The translations under genes and the position numbers were made by a program. A stretch of 64,000 nucleotides of DNA from Aldrovandia affinis (lineage: Eukaryota; Chordata; Actinopteri; Notacanthiformes; Halosauridae). Positions within the stretch are counted from its first letter, which is position 1; each line of letters begins with the position of its first letter. The notes beneath the pieces are model-generated. The model saw only the letters and a program-made list of their open reading frames with translations, did not search any database and was not told the DNA's origin. The DNA lies in the NCBI GenBank assembly GCA_029706075.1, contig JAINUG010000053.1, positions 868,001 through 932,000 on the forward strand, in the 5' to 3' direction. Below, piece after piece: positions 20,175 through 30,400 of this stretch.

Positions 20175-21303
20175 AAATGATGCAGTGAGTAGCTTCTCAT
20201 TTCTTAAACAATCATGTCGGAAGACATCCTGTGGTTGTGGAAAAGATGTTAATCTGTTTCAGAAGGGTCAAATTATTGGCCTGCATCAAGCAAAGAAAAC
20301 AACTAAGGAGATTGCTGAAACTACTCAAATTGGGTTAAGAACTGTCCAACGCATTATTAAAACCTGGAAGGATAGTGGTGAACCATCATCTTCGAGGAAG
20401 AAATGTGGTCGGAAAAAATTATTGAATGATCGTGATCGGCGATCACTTAAACGTTTGGTGAAATCATTTCGTAAAAAATCAACAGTAGAACTCACGGCTA
20501 TGTTTAATAGTGAAAGTAAGAGCATTTCCACATGCACAATGTGAAGGGAACTCAAGGGATTGGGACTAAACAGCTGTGTAGCCTTAAGAAAAACACTTGT
20601 CAGTGAGGCTAATTGGAAAAAAAGGCTTCAATTTGCTAGGGAGCATAAAGATTGGACTCTGGAGCAATGGAAGAAGGTCATGTGGTCTGATGAGTCCAGA
20701 TTTACCCTGTTCCAGAGTGATGGGCGCATCAGGGTAAGAAGAGAGGTGGATGAAGTGATGCACCCATCATGCCTAGTGCCTACCGTACAAGCCTGTGGGG
20801 GCAGTGTTATGATCTGGGGTTGCTGCAGTTGGTCAGGTCTAGGTTCAGCAATGTTATGTGCCCAAAGAATGAAGTCAGCTGACTACCTGAATATACTGAA
20901 TGACCAGGTTTTTCCATAAATAGATTTTTTCTTCCCTGATGGCACAGGCATATTCCAAGATGACAATGCCACGATTCATCGGGCTCAAATTGTGAAAGAG
21001 TGGTTCAGGGAGCATGAGACATCATTTTCACACATGGATTGGCCACCACAGAGTCCAGACCTTAACCCCATTGAGAATCTTTGGGATGTGCTGGAGAAGA
21101 CTTTGCGCAGCGGTCCGACTCTCCCATCATCAATACAAGATCTTGGCGAAAAATGTATGCAACTCTGGACAGAAATAAATGTTGTGACATTGCAGAAGCT
21201 TATTGAAACAATGCCACGACGAATGCATGCCGTAATCAAAGCTAAAGGCGGTCCAATTCAATATTAGAGTGTGTGACTTTTTTGGGGACGGGCAGTGTAT
21301 ATA
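20175..21303 (+). mobile_element. Tc1/mariner-like transposon, left end lost
   Basis: The right end reads GACTTTTTTGGGGACGGGCA and CAGTGTATATA, a typical inverted-repeat tip. I could not find its partner on the left, where the element seems to abut the L1 3' end. The transposase frame fills almost the whole unit with only two stops. Confidence 0.85.
20185..21267 (+). pseudogene. Tc1-like transposase with two in-frame stops
   Basis: A single frame runs across, broken only by TGA at 20542 and TAA at 20917. In order come the N-terminal helix-turn-helix (GLHQAKKTTKEIAETTQIGL and RTVQRIIKTW), a basic linker (SSRKKCGRKKLL), the first catalytic Asp in MWSDESRFTLF (about 20682), the second in [12 protein letters not shown] (about 20955), and the Glu in [16 protein letters not shown] (about 21070). 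I count 36 residues between the second Asp and the Glu, rather than the 34 of classical Tc1. All three catalytic residues are kept, so inactivation looks recent. Confidence 0.88.
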
Positions 21304-21399
21304 TAATGGCATGTAACTTTCTCTGTGGAGATGGATGTGTTGTAAGGTTGATGTGAAAACCAAAGAAAAATATTTTTTTTAAAACAGCAAGCCACAACA

Positions 21400-21920
21400 G
21401 ATTTTAAAATCATCATGAGGCATCATTAGGTGGCAATGGACACGAGAACTGGACACTTTTTAAATTACTACCTCTAATAATTGGAGAAAAAATACCTGAA
21501 AGTAATAAATCATGGGGAGTAATTCTAGAACTGAAGGACATTGTTCAGCGTTTTGCATCAAGTACATTTTCTACAGAGACATTACACTATCTTGAATCAA
21601 AAATATCAGATCATAGGAATTTGTTGCAAGAAGAATTCCCTGAGTTCAGAATTGAATTGAATCTGAAACCCCATTTTATAGAGCATTATCCAGAATTAAC
21701 TAAAAGGTTTGGACTAGTAATCAATTTCTGGACTATACAATTTGAGGCAAAACATGGTTTGTGACTCCAACAACTTAAAAAAATGTATGCTCGCATTTGC
21801 CTAGAATCATCAGTTGACATTAGCCTACTACCTTGATATGCTAAGTCTGTTCCATCCAGACTTGGAGGTTGAACATATTTCCACTGAGTGCCTTTAAGAA
21901 TTCGTCCAAGTAGGCTGTAC
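21400..21920 (+). pseudogene. Multicopy fish gene family, block B, second copy
   Basis: The plus-strand frame reads GEKIPESNKSWGVILELKDI, LHYLESKISDHRNLLQEEF, HFIEHYPELTKRFG and FWTIQFEAKHG, then stops at about 21762. Further pieces (HPDLEVEHISTECL) follow near 21850. It parallels the 9085-9420 module, and both are followed on the same strand by block A. It is degenerate, with stops and frame changes. Confidence 0.6.
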
Positions 21921-22059
21921 AAAATATGGGAATGTCACTATTGTATCTGTATTAACAGTTATTATCTTTGTTTATTTTAGATTAAACTTTCTGTGGAATA
22001 GACTTTTCATTGAACTCCAGTTAAATATAATTTAACATTTCTTCTTTCATTCTCCTTGT

Positions 22060-22995
22060 TTTTTGTTTATTGCAGTTTTGCATCCAGAACAAAATGTTGC
22101 TCTGTGTGATACTCTCAGCTGTAGATATCAGAAAGGTCTGCCTTGACAGCCTGCCAGAAACAATACAGCATCTTCATTCAACATTAAGAAACAAGGTAAA
22201 CATACAAGCCGTGTTTACCCTTCAATATTAAGATCCAGATTTTGGCAATTGTGCAATCTCACCTCCATCTGTGACCTGCCCCCCGAGAAGGCAACCCTAA
22301 AGGTCATCTTCTCAATGCCATCTACTGATTCAAGTTTATTAAACTGGACCATTGACACTGCAGGTATTTGATTCACCAGTGGCAAATAAATGCTCAAGGG
22401 ATTGGGCTGTCCCCTTTGTCATCCCAAGCTTCTCATATAATGTGGAGCTGAGGCTCAGACAAGGGAATGACAACTACACAAAAGGTGGCTCGCTTCTCAA
22501 CATATTCAGAGATGTGATTGCAGGTGCAATCTACTCTTACAAGACTTATCCATCCAGTTTGAGAGTGTAGCTATGGCTCCCACAGAAAAATACTAATGTC
22601 TCAAGGAGCCAGGGTCAGCATCTGGGTAGTATGGATGGAAAATAAGTCTTAATTTACAAAGCAATTCATTTGAAAAGCAATTTCCAAAATCCTTTGTGAA
22701 GCTGGTTGTTCAGAACTTACTATTAATGGATAAAAGTGTCAAGGTAGTATTGGCAGTGGCAAAAGAAACAAATTTAAGAAGCCAAGGAGGTCAGGGACTA
22801 ACTTCTTTCTGACACGCCAAAAGGAAAAAGCCTTGGAGAATGAAAGGAACCAGATGAGATCAAATAAGGTGAAGATGTAAAATCCAGACTGGATAGTGAT
22901 CGGTGCAGCTATGGTAATACCTTCTCAATCAGAAGAAAGGAGAAGATGAGCCCCTTATCTCTGAGATTAAAAAGAACAGATAGCCTGCACTGTAC
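22060..22995 (+). pseudogene. Multicopy fish gene family, block A, second copy (SAMD3-like)
   Basis: The pieces in order are LCVILSAVDIRKVCLDSLPE and TIQHLHSTLRNK (22094-22195, N-terminal ubiquitin/PB1-like), CNLTSICDLPPEKATLKVIF (22254-22315), RDWAVPFVIPSFSYNVELRL (22399-22460), YSYKTYPSS, KEPGSASG (about 22600), ENERNQMRS (about 22836) and EDEPLISEIKK (about 22944). The 22352-22570 stretch is the longest open piece. This order equals that of block A at 11630 and of predicted fish SAMD3-like proteins. A possible intron junction (AAGGTAAACA) lies near 22195. Stops and frameshifts mark it as a pseudogene. Confidence 0.6.
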
Positions 22996-23046
22996 TATTT
23001 AAAAATAATTTTGTGGTAGTTTACTGCTTAGCCCATATCTGCCAAA

Positions 23047-23152
23047 CTACGGGATTTTCTGTAGACTGTGCAAACCCTTTATTCACCGATCTACGGGATA
23101 TTCTGTAGACTGCGCAAACGATACAGTCGCCGTGCTACGGAAAATCCTGTAG
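23047..23152. repeat. Three-unit 44-bp tandem array of an 18-bp palindrome
   Basis: An 18-bp imperfect palindrome starts at 23047 (CTACGGGATTTTCTGTAG), 23091 (CTACGGGATATTCTGTAG) and 23135 (CTACGGAAAATCCTGTAG), exactly 44 bases apart each time. Between units 1 and 2 the spacer has GTGCAAAC, and between 2 and 3 GCGCAAAC. It lies just after block A copy 2. Confidence 0.8.
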
Positions 23153-23159
23153 CAGAAAT

Positions 23160-24050
23160 TCAATGAAATTGAAATGCGTGTTGACATCCAAATATTATAT
23201 CATTATATAACAAACACATGGGGTGTGTAGACTTCTCTGACAAAACAAGTGCCTGTTACAAGAGACAAATGAAGTCACTAAAGTTGTACTATAATAATTT
23301 GGTACAGGCTTGACATTGCTATCCTAAATTCTTGCATTGTTTACAATAAAGCTCATAATACATAGATCAAATCACACGATTTCAGAGAGTCTCTACCAAC
23401 AAACTTGATAGATATAATCTACAAGAAAGCAGTAGGTACTCAACAGGATCCCAACAGACACAACAACAAAAAAGGCACGCAAAATATTGAAACTAATAAC
23501 AAAATGAAGAATGAGATGAACTTGTAACATTACAGAGAATGATACGAATCCAATTCATTGAAATATAACTCTTCACATCACATTTCTAAATGGTTACATG
23601 TAAATTTGCATATTTTGTATATAATAACACAAATTTGTTAAAACATTTAATTGATATGACATACCATATATCTCCACAAATTATGTATTATTATAAATTA
23701 TGTACAAATACATATATTCAAATGTTCATAATTTATGTATGTTTTTCAATTGCAACTTTTTTGTGATTGGGCATAACACATCAGTTTATACATAAAAATA
23801 AAGATACTTTCATGCTCTTTCCCATGATACATAATTTGCCAAGTTTTTTTTTCCACTTTCCATTTCGAAGGGGGGAGTGTTAGACTGAAGGTTGGCTGAG
23901 TGTGAATGGGTGTGTTATGTGGCTAGGCACACACCATGTTTATACAAATATGGGTTAAAATTAGGTTGTTCGGTGTGTTTACATTGTAGGCAGTACATTA
24001 AATATAAAAATGATTAAAAATAGTGTAGATTTGTTTTCTGTTTTTCAACA
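23160..24050. other. AT-rich sequence without a gene
   Basis: I see no coding signal here. The sequence is rich in TATAT/ATTAT runs. Confidence 0.5.
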
Positions 24051-24054
24051 GGTT

Positions 24055-24240
24055 CCTCATTAGTTCACCAGACTTGTGTCCGTTGACTTGATGAAATCCT
24101 TCTATGAAGGTCTTGATCAGCACCTGCCCTGCCTTCTGGAGTTCTACAGAACGGGAAGAAGCTCCGCTATAGTAGAGCTGAACAATCTGATGAGGTGCCT
24201 AGATAAAGAGATAAGTCTACCATGCGTTACTCAGCACTAG
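24055..24240 (+). pseudogene. Possible further block A exon
   Basis: One frame reads RLVSVDLMKSFYEGLDQHLP followed by CLLEFYRTGRSS and ELNNLMRCLDKEI, open for about 55 codons. It fits the region following the EDEPLISEIKK piece in the family's predicted proteins, and it is on the same strand 1.1 kb downstream. It is preceded by an intron-like TTTTTCAACAG. Assignment is by order and general resemblance only. Confidence 0.4.
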
Positions 24241-24551
24241 TACACAATATTGTATATGTTAACACACAGTTATGTCAACTACCATATACATACTAACACC
24301 AGGGGCCTCATTTATAAAAAGTTGCGTAGAATCCATCCTATATTTGATCTAAGATCATTTCTGAAATGTGCGTAAGTGTGATTCAGAGAAACTGAACGCC
24401 AGTCCCCCAGATGCGAAATCTATAAATCGCAAATGATCTTGAAATTGTGCACAGGTGAATGGTTTTAGATCTCCGCCTTGTAAACGCCCCCTAATTAATA
24501 TCATTAGCATATAAAGGAGCTCGAATCCAAACACAAATCCTCTACTTGATA

Positions 24552-24845
24552 ATGGCGAGCTGCAAGAAAAATTATTTTAGCAAGGCCGAAATCGAGGTCC
24601 TGTTGGCGGAGGTGCAGATGCGTGCAGGGACGCTGTTTGGGAGCCTTTCCAGTAGCTTTACCAGTAAAACCAAGTACGTGGCATGTTAGTCTGTAGCCCA
24701 GGCTGTGAACGAGGTGCGGGGGCAGCAAAGGTCCCTGAAGGACGTAAAGAAAAAGGTCAGAGGTCCTTTTGACCTGACTGAGGTCAAAATCTCTAATAAC
24801 TCATTCCCTTCTTATTGCGCGGTTGGCGATATCTTCGAGAAGTGA
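24552..24845 (+). pseudogene. Harbinger Myb-like DNA-binding protein, one in-frame stop
   Basis: From Met 24552 the frame reads MASCKKNYFSKAEIEVLLAE, then TLFGSLSSSFTSKTKYVAC, a TAG at 24687, and SVAQAVNEVRGQQRSLKDVK up to a TGA at 24843. The spacing of aromatic and basic residues and the ...VKKK end of the third helix match the Myb/SANT-like second protein of Harbinger elements, which helps bring transposase to the ends. The stop falls where family members have Trp. The conserved Trp residues are poorly kept and the C-terminal part is short. Confidence 0.7.
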
Positions 24846-25152
24846 CAATGCTGCCATTCTTCCTCTTGAAAACCACTGCATTATTGGACATTTTATAGTC
24901 TACATATTGACCGAAATGTTTTACACGAATGAAACTATATTATGTATTAAATACATTTCAAGGATGTGTCAATTATGCTAATATGGGTAGTTTTGGAAAA
25001 ACCAATGTGTGTTTTTGTTTTGTTTTCCACAAGTAGCCTAGCTTATGTTGTTTTAATTTATTAATACATTTATTGTGCAAACCATTACGTATAGCCTAAG
25101 CAATGTGTTCAATCTGGTAATACTACTACTACTAGGCTACTACTACTACTAC

Positions 25153-25195
<43 letters not shown>

Positions 25196-25242
25196 GAAAC
25201 AATTAGGCAGCAGACGACATGTTGGCGCTGTTAGATTTCCGA

Positions 25243-25580
25243 ATACATTTTACATTACATTTACATTTTAAGCATTTAGCAGACGCTCTTATCCAGAGCG
25301 ACTTACAATATGTACATTAATACATGGTAGGAACAATCATAGTACACGCAAGAGATCAATTTTTTTTAAATGGAGTAAGCAGGGGTATATAGTGTTGAGC
25401 AAGTAGGCAGTGGTGATGACAATTAGCTAGATGTACAGAATTCAGTGGTAGTGGAGTCTGAAAAGGTGGGTTTTGAGTCTCTTGCGGAAGATCGGAAGTG
25501 ATTCCGCGGTCCTGATTGATTGCGGAAGGTAGTTCCACCAGCGAGGGGTCAGGACAGAGAAGAGACGAGACCGCGAATAC
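25243..25580 (-). mobile_element. L2 LINE 3' fragment inside the Harbinger element
   Basis: The minus strand carries the same 3' end as the L2 at 27412-30400, including GTAAGTCGCTCTGGATAAGA followed by GCGTCTGCTAAATGC. The last reverse-transcriptase codons can be read as FRKRLKTHLFRLHYH near 25442-25490. Similarity to the longer copy stops at about 25576 (AGACCGCGA), the 5' truncation point. Confidence 0.85.
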
Positions 25581-25763
25581 CTGCAGTACTCCAACATTGC
25601 CACAAGGAAACGTGCGTACGCCAAGTTGAAACCTGACGTGGAGCTGAGTACTTTTCCACGTCAAAGACCGTTTTTATAAATCTGAACTTTGGTGTGGATT
25701 TGAGCGTACGCACGTTCTAAGATTAAATCTGTGCGTAGGTACGTTTTATAAATGAGGCCCCAG

Positions 25764-26560
25764 CACATGTTCAGAGAAGGATGAAAAGGGACAAGTTTAA
25801 GGACTAAGCAAGGATCAAATGAAATTATTTGTTTTAGTATTGCCTATAGTTAAGAGCATGCGTTTCTCACCACCTCTGTCAGGAACCTGCAGTTCTGTCC
25901 TCCAATACCAAGAGGTCGATGGAGGACATTCTGAAGCTACTTGTTAAGCAATCAACACATTACAATCTCAAGTAATCATTCAATTACCACAAATGAGGTG
26001 CACATTGCAGTGTAATAGACTGCTCAGCAGTTGACACTGCACACACCCACACGTAATCATACTGATTTATTTGTAAGTAGGCTCCTGCTTTAAATTGTGA
26101 AAATAAGTTTGATGACACGTCCTGGAGGCCGTCCTGGAGCAAAGAAGCTGATGTTGAAATGAATGGGCAGATATTTTTACTGCACAAACTTGTAAAAACA
26201 ATTGAAAGCAAAACAAAAATGACAGCCTAAAGGCAAAATTAAAACATAAAGTACACAATTGTTATTGAGTTATTGTTAAAATTCTGTTAAGGTAGCACAA
26301 TATTTCATATTTTGGTGTTGAATTGAATCATTGTCAGATCATTTGTTGTTTCTTCTTTTCATGACTTGTCGTAGAGGTATCATTTAATTTGATGTAGATG
26401 TTAATTTGAGTAATTGCCACTAATTACTGAAAAAATAGAGTGACGATTATTACAACAATTAATCAATTAATTGGCTTTATGCGCCAATATCAACAAAATA
26501 ATGAGAAAGAAACTAACTTTGAAAAAGTATAAACTTTATTGAAAGGATTTCCTTTTCACT
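25764..26560. other. No gene that can be supported
   Basis: The first 200 bases may continue block A copy 2, since KRSMEDILKLLVKQ can be read near 25912-25953, but this is weak. The rest is AT-rich. Confidence 0.35.
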
Positions 26561-26788
26561 TTCTACCCACTTTTTTGTTTAGAACAGAAATGCATTGGAA
26601 AATAAATACCTACAGAGAAACGTTTTCATTTAATGGACTGACATTTCCACTTTTTTTCATTTCTCAATGAATTTTTTCTCCTCTTTTCTAAAAAATGTAT
26701 ATAATTCGAAATAAATAAGTGTATTCTGGTAAAAAAATAAATGGCTGAGGGTTTTGTTTAAAAAAAAACAACTTTAAGTCACTTCAGT

Positions 26789-27176
26789 TCAACAATGAAC
26801 TAAGATAGTTTGAAATGAAGAAAAACCCAGCATGTCAACATGTTCACATGTCAGGCTTGCTCTCTTCTTTGAGCAGATGCTCCCTGCAGCAGAGAAGAGG
26901 TGCTCTGATGGTGTCGACATAGCAGGAATGCAAAGAAAGTATCTGGCAAGCTTGGCCAGTGTAGGAAAACGTCCCTTGTTTGTCTTCCACCAAGTGAGGG
27001 GGTCTTCTTTCTTTGATATTTGTTGTTCTGCAAAGTACACCTCTATACCTAATTTCTAGCCATTTTAATCTTGTGGTCCTCCTGGGGTCCCTGTTCTTCA
27101 CTGTTGCTGTCTGTGTTAGACTGGACTGACTTTGCCTCTCTGTTTGGAATAGTGACAGGCTGCTCCACCTGCTCAT
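26789..27176 (-). pseudogene. hAT transposase C-terminal dimerisation domain
   Basis: The frame 27040-26789 reads PLTWWKTNKGRFPTLAKLAR, YFLCIPAMSTPSEHLFSAAG and SICSKKRASLTCEHVDMLGF. The W-W...FP.L..LAR..L.IPA.S.PSE..FS.AG pattern is diagnostic of the hAT C-terminal dimerisation domain. The upstream part shows frameshifts. It is the last block of the minus-strand hAT relic. Confidence 0.88.
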
Positions 27177-27639
27177 TCTCGTTTCTTGTGGCTTCTTTCA
27201 AAGCAAGAACTTCGACAGTGCTCTGAACCTTTATGCCTTGTTCAGGATATTTCTAAATCTTGGGCCCAGGGCCGCTGAGAGGAGCACAGTGTTGGGTTTG
27301 TACTCAGAGAAAGTGGTTACATTCCCCCACCTCTCTGTTGTTTGCTTGGAAGCTGCAGTTTGGAAAGCTGCCTGGGGTTGTTTCAAAAGTTAGGTTCTGC
27401 ACATTTACATTTTTTTCCAATTTAAGCATTTAGCAGACGCTCTTATCCAGAGCGACTTACAAGATGTGCATTAATACATGGTAGGAACAATCATAGTTAG
27501 CACACAAGATCAGTGCAGTAATACAGGAATAGACATCATAGCAGCAGGCATACCTGCTGGGAAAGGTTAGTGTAATTTTTTTAATTTTTTTGGAGTATAG
27601 TGTTGAACAAGTAAACAGTGGTGAAGACAATTTAGCTAG

Positions 27640-28430
27640 ATGGACAGAGTTCAGTGGTAGTGGAGTCTGAAGAGGTGGGTTTTGAGTCTCTTGCGGAAGA
27701 TCGCAAGTGATTCCGCGGTCCTGACCGATTGCGGAAGGTCGTTCCACCAGCGAGGGATCAGGACAGAGAAGAGGCGAGACCGCGAGGAGCGGCTGCCAGA
27801 CGCCCGGAGGGAAGGGACAGTCAGTTTACCAGAGGAGGGCGGAACGGAGGGGTCTGGGAGGGGTGTAGGGAGTGATGAGTGACTGGAGGAAAGGGAGCAG
27901 TACCTCTGGCCGCTTGAAAAGCAAGCACCAGTGATTTGAATCTGATATGTGCTGCGATGGGGAGCCAGTGCAGAGAGGAGAGTAGAGGGGTGACGTGGGT
28001 GAACTTCGGCTGGTTGAACACCAGACGAGCGGCAGCATTCTGGACTAGTTGCAGTGGCTTGATGACACAGGCCGGAAGGCTTACCAGCAAGGAATTGCAG
28101 TAGTCCAGACGTGAGATCACCAGGGCCTGGACTAGGAGTTGAGTGGTCTCTTGGGTGAGGAACGGTCGGATCCTCCGGATGTTGTGGAGGGAGAATCGGC
28201 AGGTCCGAGTGATCGCTGCAATATGGTTCGAGAAGCACAGCTGGTTGTCCAGGGTCACTCCAAGACTCCTGGCAGACTGGGATGGAGACACTATGGAGCC
28301 TTCCATGATTGAAGCATCAATCATGGGGTAGCCCTTCGCTGGGAGGAAGAGTAGCTCAGTATTCCCCAGGTTCAGCTTCAGGTAGTGGGTGGACATCCAG
28401 GCAGAGATGTCAGGCATACAGAGATCCTTG
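27640..28430 (-). pseudogene. L2 reverse transcriptase, C-terminal half
   Basis: The frame 28417-27821 reads MPDISAWMSTHYLKLNLGNT, LLFLPAKG, ARSLGVTLDNQLCFSNHI, VISRLDYCNSLL and LQLVQNAAARLVFNQPKFTH. LLSSLHWLPIAAHIRFKSLV, the typical L2 thumb and C-terminal segment, follows. A frame change then leads to SRLFSVLIPRWWNDLPQSVR and FRKRLKTHLFRLHYH near 27651. The reverse transcriptase active site lies just upstream. Confidence 0.9.
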
Positions 28431-28459
28431 CCGGGACCTGCGTCTCAGATGGAGAGAAA

Positions 28460-29080
28460 GAGTTGAGTGTCGTTAGTGGTAAGAAAAAACATGAGCAGAA
28501 CCAAGTGACTTGGTGTACAGAGAAAATAGGACTGGGCCTAGCAGGAGCCCTGCGGGACTCCAGTAGAGAGGGTGTGAGGAGAGGAGAGGGATCCTCTCCA
28601 GGCCACCTGGTAGGACCAGTCAGCTAGGTAGGACTTGAATCATGTCAGTGCAGATCCAGATATTCCCATCTCGATGAGAGATGAGAGCAGGATCTGGTGG
28701 TCCACAGTATCAAAAGCAGCTGACAGGTCACGGAGGAGGAGAATGGAGCTAAGGGATTGGGACTTAGCCATTTGAAGAGCCTCAGTGACCGCCAGGAGAG
28801 CAGTCTCTGTGGAGTAGCCTGCTCTGTACCCAGATTGGTTGGGATCAAGCAGGTCATTCTGTAAGAGATGAGCAGACAGTTGGTTATAGACAGCCCACTC
28901 TAACATTTTGGAAAGGAATGGGAGGAGAGAGACAGGTCGGTAGTTTGAGATGACAGCAGGATTTAGAGAGGGTTTTTTGAGGAGGGGGACAACATGAGCG
29001 CATTTGATGGAAGAGGGGACAGAGCCAGAGGAAAGAGAGGAGTTAATGACATTGGAGACAAAGGGGACGATGTCCACAGC
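28460..29080 (-). pseudogene. L2 reverse transcriptase, N-terminal half with altered active site
   Basis: The frame 29077-28640 reads VPSSIKCAHVVPLLKKPSLN, ISNYRPVSLLPFLSKMLEWA, NQSGYRAGYSTETALLAVTE and LLRDLSAAFDTVDHQILL, where the first catalytic Asp is present. Near 28465-28490 the expected YADD motif reads as TTND before TQLFLS, so one of the paired aspartates has become Asn. Frames are shifted around this site. The enzyme cannot be active as it stands. Confidence 0.85.
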
Positions 29081-29550
29081 AATGGACTGGAAGAGGGTGG
29101 AAGGAATGGGATCAAGAGGGCAGGTGGTGGGATGGTGGGAGAGGACAAGTTGAAGGATGTCTGAGTCAGGGAGGGGCGAGAAGGAGGACAGAGGGGTGAG
29201 AGGTTTAGGTAGCGAGATGGGTGAGGGAGTGGTTGGGGGAAGGAATTACGAATGACATCGACCTTCTCCTGAAAGAATGATGCGAAGTCATCCGCGGTTA
29301 GAGAGGAGGGGGGAGGGGGAGGAGGAGGGGTGAGGAGAGAGGAAAACGTAGAGTAGAGTTTACGAGGGTTAGAAACCGAAGATTTAATTTTGGAAAGGAA
29401 AAATGCAGAGTGGACGATGCCTCCTCAGCAGGTAGGTGAGAGAAGGCATCAGTAGGGGGAAGGGAAGTTAGAACAGTAGCTGACAGGGCAGCGGGGGAGA
29501 GAGAGCGGAGGTTGCGATGGACAAGAACAGTGGGAGCAGGTGAGGATGGT

Positions 29551-30377
29551 TTAGGCACAGAGGGGAGGGGGAGGGGAGAGACAGAAAGCAATGGTCAGAC
29601 AGTCACCGAGGAGTAAGACGGGGGTGCCATCCTCAGTGAAAGCGCTGAGTAGGGCATCCATCTCATCTAGGAAACTCCCTAGTGGACCTGGAGGGCGATA
29701 AAGAACAATGATGTGCAGTTTACATGGAACAGTGACAGTGACAGCATGAAATTCAAAGGAGGTGGGTGAGAAGTGAGGAAGAGGAACAATACCAAATTTC
29801 CACAGGGGGGAGATCAGTATACCTGTCCCTCCACCTCTACCTGTGGGTCGTGGAGTGTGGGAGAAGGTGTAGGCAGCGGAGAGAGCAGCAGGGGTGGCCG
29901 TGTTCTGCGGAGTGATCCACGTCTCCGTGAGCGCCAGGAACTGCAGGGAGAGTAGGGAGGCCTGGGCCGAGATGAAATTGGCCTTCCGGACAGCGGACTG
30001 GCAGTTCCATAGTCCGCCTGCTACCACCACGTCAACACCGGGAGATCTAGGAGGGAGGATGATATTGGAGAGGTTTTAGGTGTGAGTAGAATCTTTTCTT
30101 CTAGGCAATCTAGAAGAGGAGACATGGACTGGGATAGGGAGGTAGCATGTAGTGTCAGATGCAGAGGAAGAACAGGGAGAAAAATTATGATACTTACCGT
30201 ACGGCGAGCACTCCCTAGCTGGCCCCCCTCGGTGGACTCCTGTAGGTAGACTCCTACGTCTTTGTCCACCGAGTCTTTGTACTCCTGCAGGTAGACTCCT
30301 ATGTCTTTGTCCGCAGAGTCTTCATCCGGGGAGGCTAGGAAGGTGAGGCTGCCGTGAAAAGCTTCCGCTTTCCACAA
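29551..30377 (-). pseudogene. L2 ORF start and endonuclease domain
   Basis: An ORF beginning at Met 30377 (MWKAEAFHGSLTFLASPDED) contains a 15-residue duplication (DSADKDIGVYLQEYK and DSVDKDVGVYLQEST). It runs into another frame encoding the endonuclease: WNCQSAVRKANFISAQASLL, LQFLALTETWITPQN with the catalytic Glu, GGGTGILISPLWKF, LHIIVLYRPPGPLGSFLDEM and PVLLLGDCL. In the last, the usual GDFN/GDWN Asp remains but the following residues are lost to a frameshift. Proline-rich frames follow. Confidence 0.8.
30236..30325 (-). repeat. 45-bp tandem duplication in the L2 ORF
   Basis: Two 45-base units (30236-30280 and 30281-30325) are nearly identical. They encode the two copies of the DS.DKD.GVYLQE motif, so the duplication keeps the frame. 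Confidence 0.85.
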
Positions 30378-30400
30378 CTATGGTTGCTTAAATGTGGCGA

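Larger units (their letters stand above)
24303..25760 (+). mobile_element. Harbinger-like transposon, CAG duplication, Myb-like ORF
   Basis: The ends are inverted repeats: GGGCCTCATTTATAAA at the left and its reverse complement TTTATAAATGAGGCCC at the right. CAG lies on both sides (24300-24302 and 25761-25763), the 3-bp duplication size of PIF/Harbinger elements. The interior has a Myb/SANT-like ORF at 24552 but no DDE transposase. An L2 3' fragment (25243-25580) and an ATT/ACT microsatellite (25126-25191) lie inside. Confidence 0.85.
27412..30400 (-). mobile_element. L2-clade LINE, nearly full length, inserted in hAT
   Basis: Read on the minus strand, the element has an ORF start near 30377, an apurinic-like endonuclease (30070-29551), a reverse transcriptase (29080-27821) and a 3' end carrying GTAAGTCGCTCTGGATAAGA near 27460-27430. 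That tail matches the SINE tails at 12540 and 35850. Several frameshifts, a frame break in the endonuclease and a lost catalytic Asp make it inactive. It separates the hAT C-terminal block from the central block. Confidence 0.9.

Noticed and set aside
23047..23152. CRISPR-like array
   Set aside because: There are only three short palindromes with similar rather than unique spacers, in a vertebrate genome and with no cas genes.
27682..28627. Plus-strand ORFs across the L2 element
   Set aside because: They are shadows. The minus strand carries the L2 reverse transcriptase with recognisable motifs.
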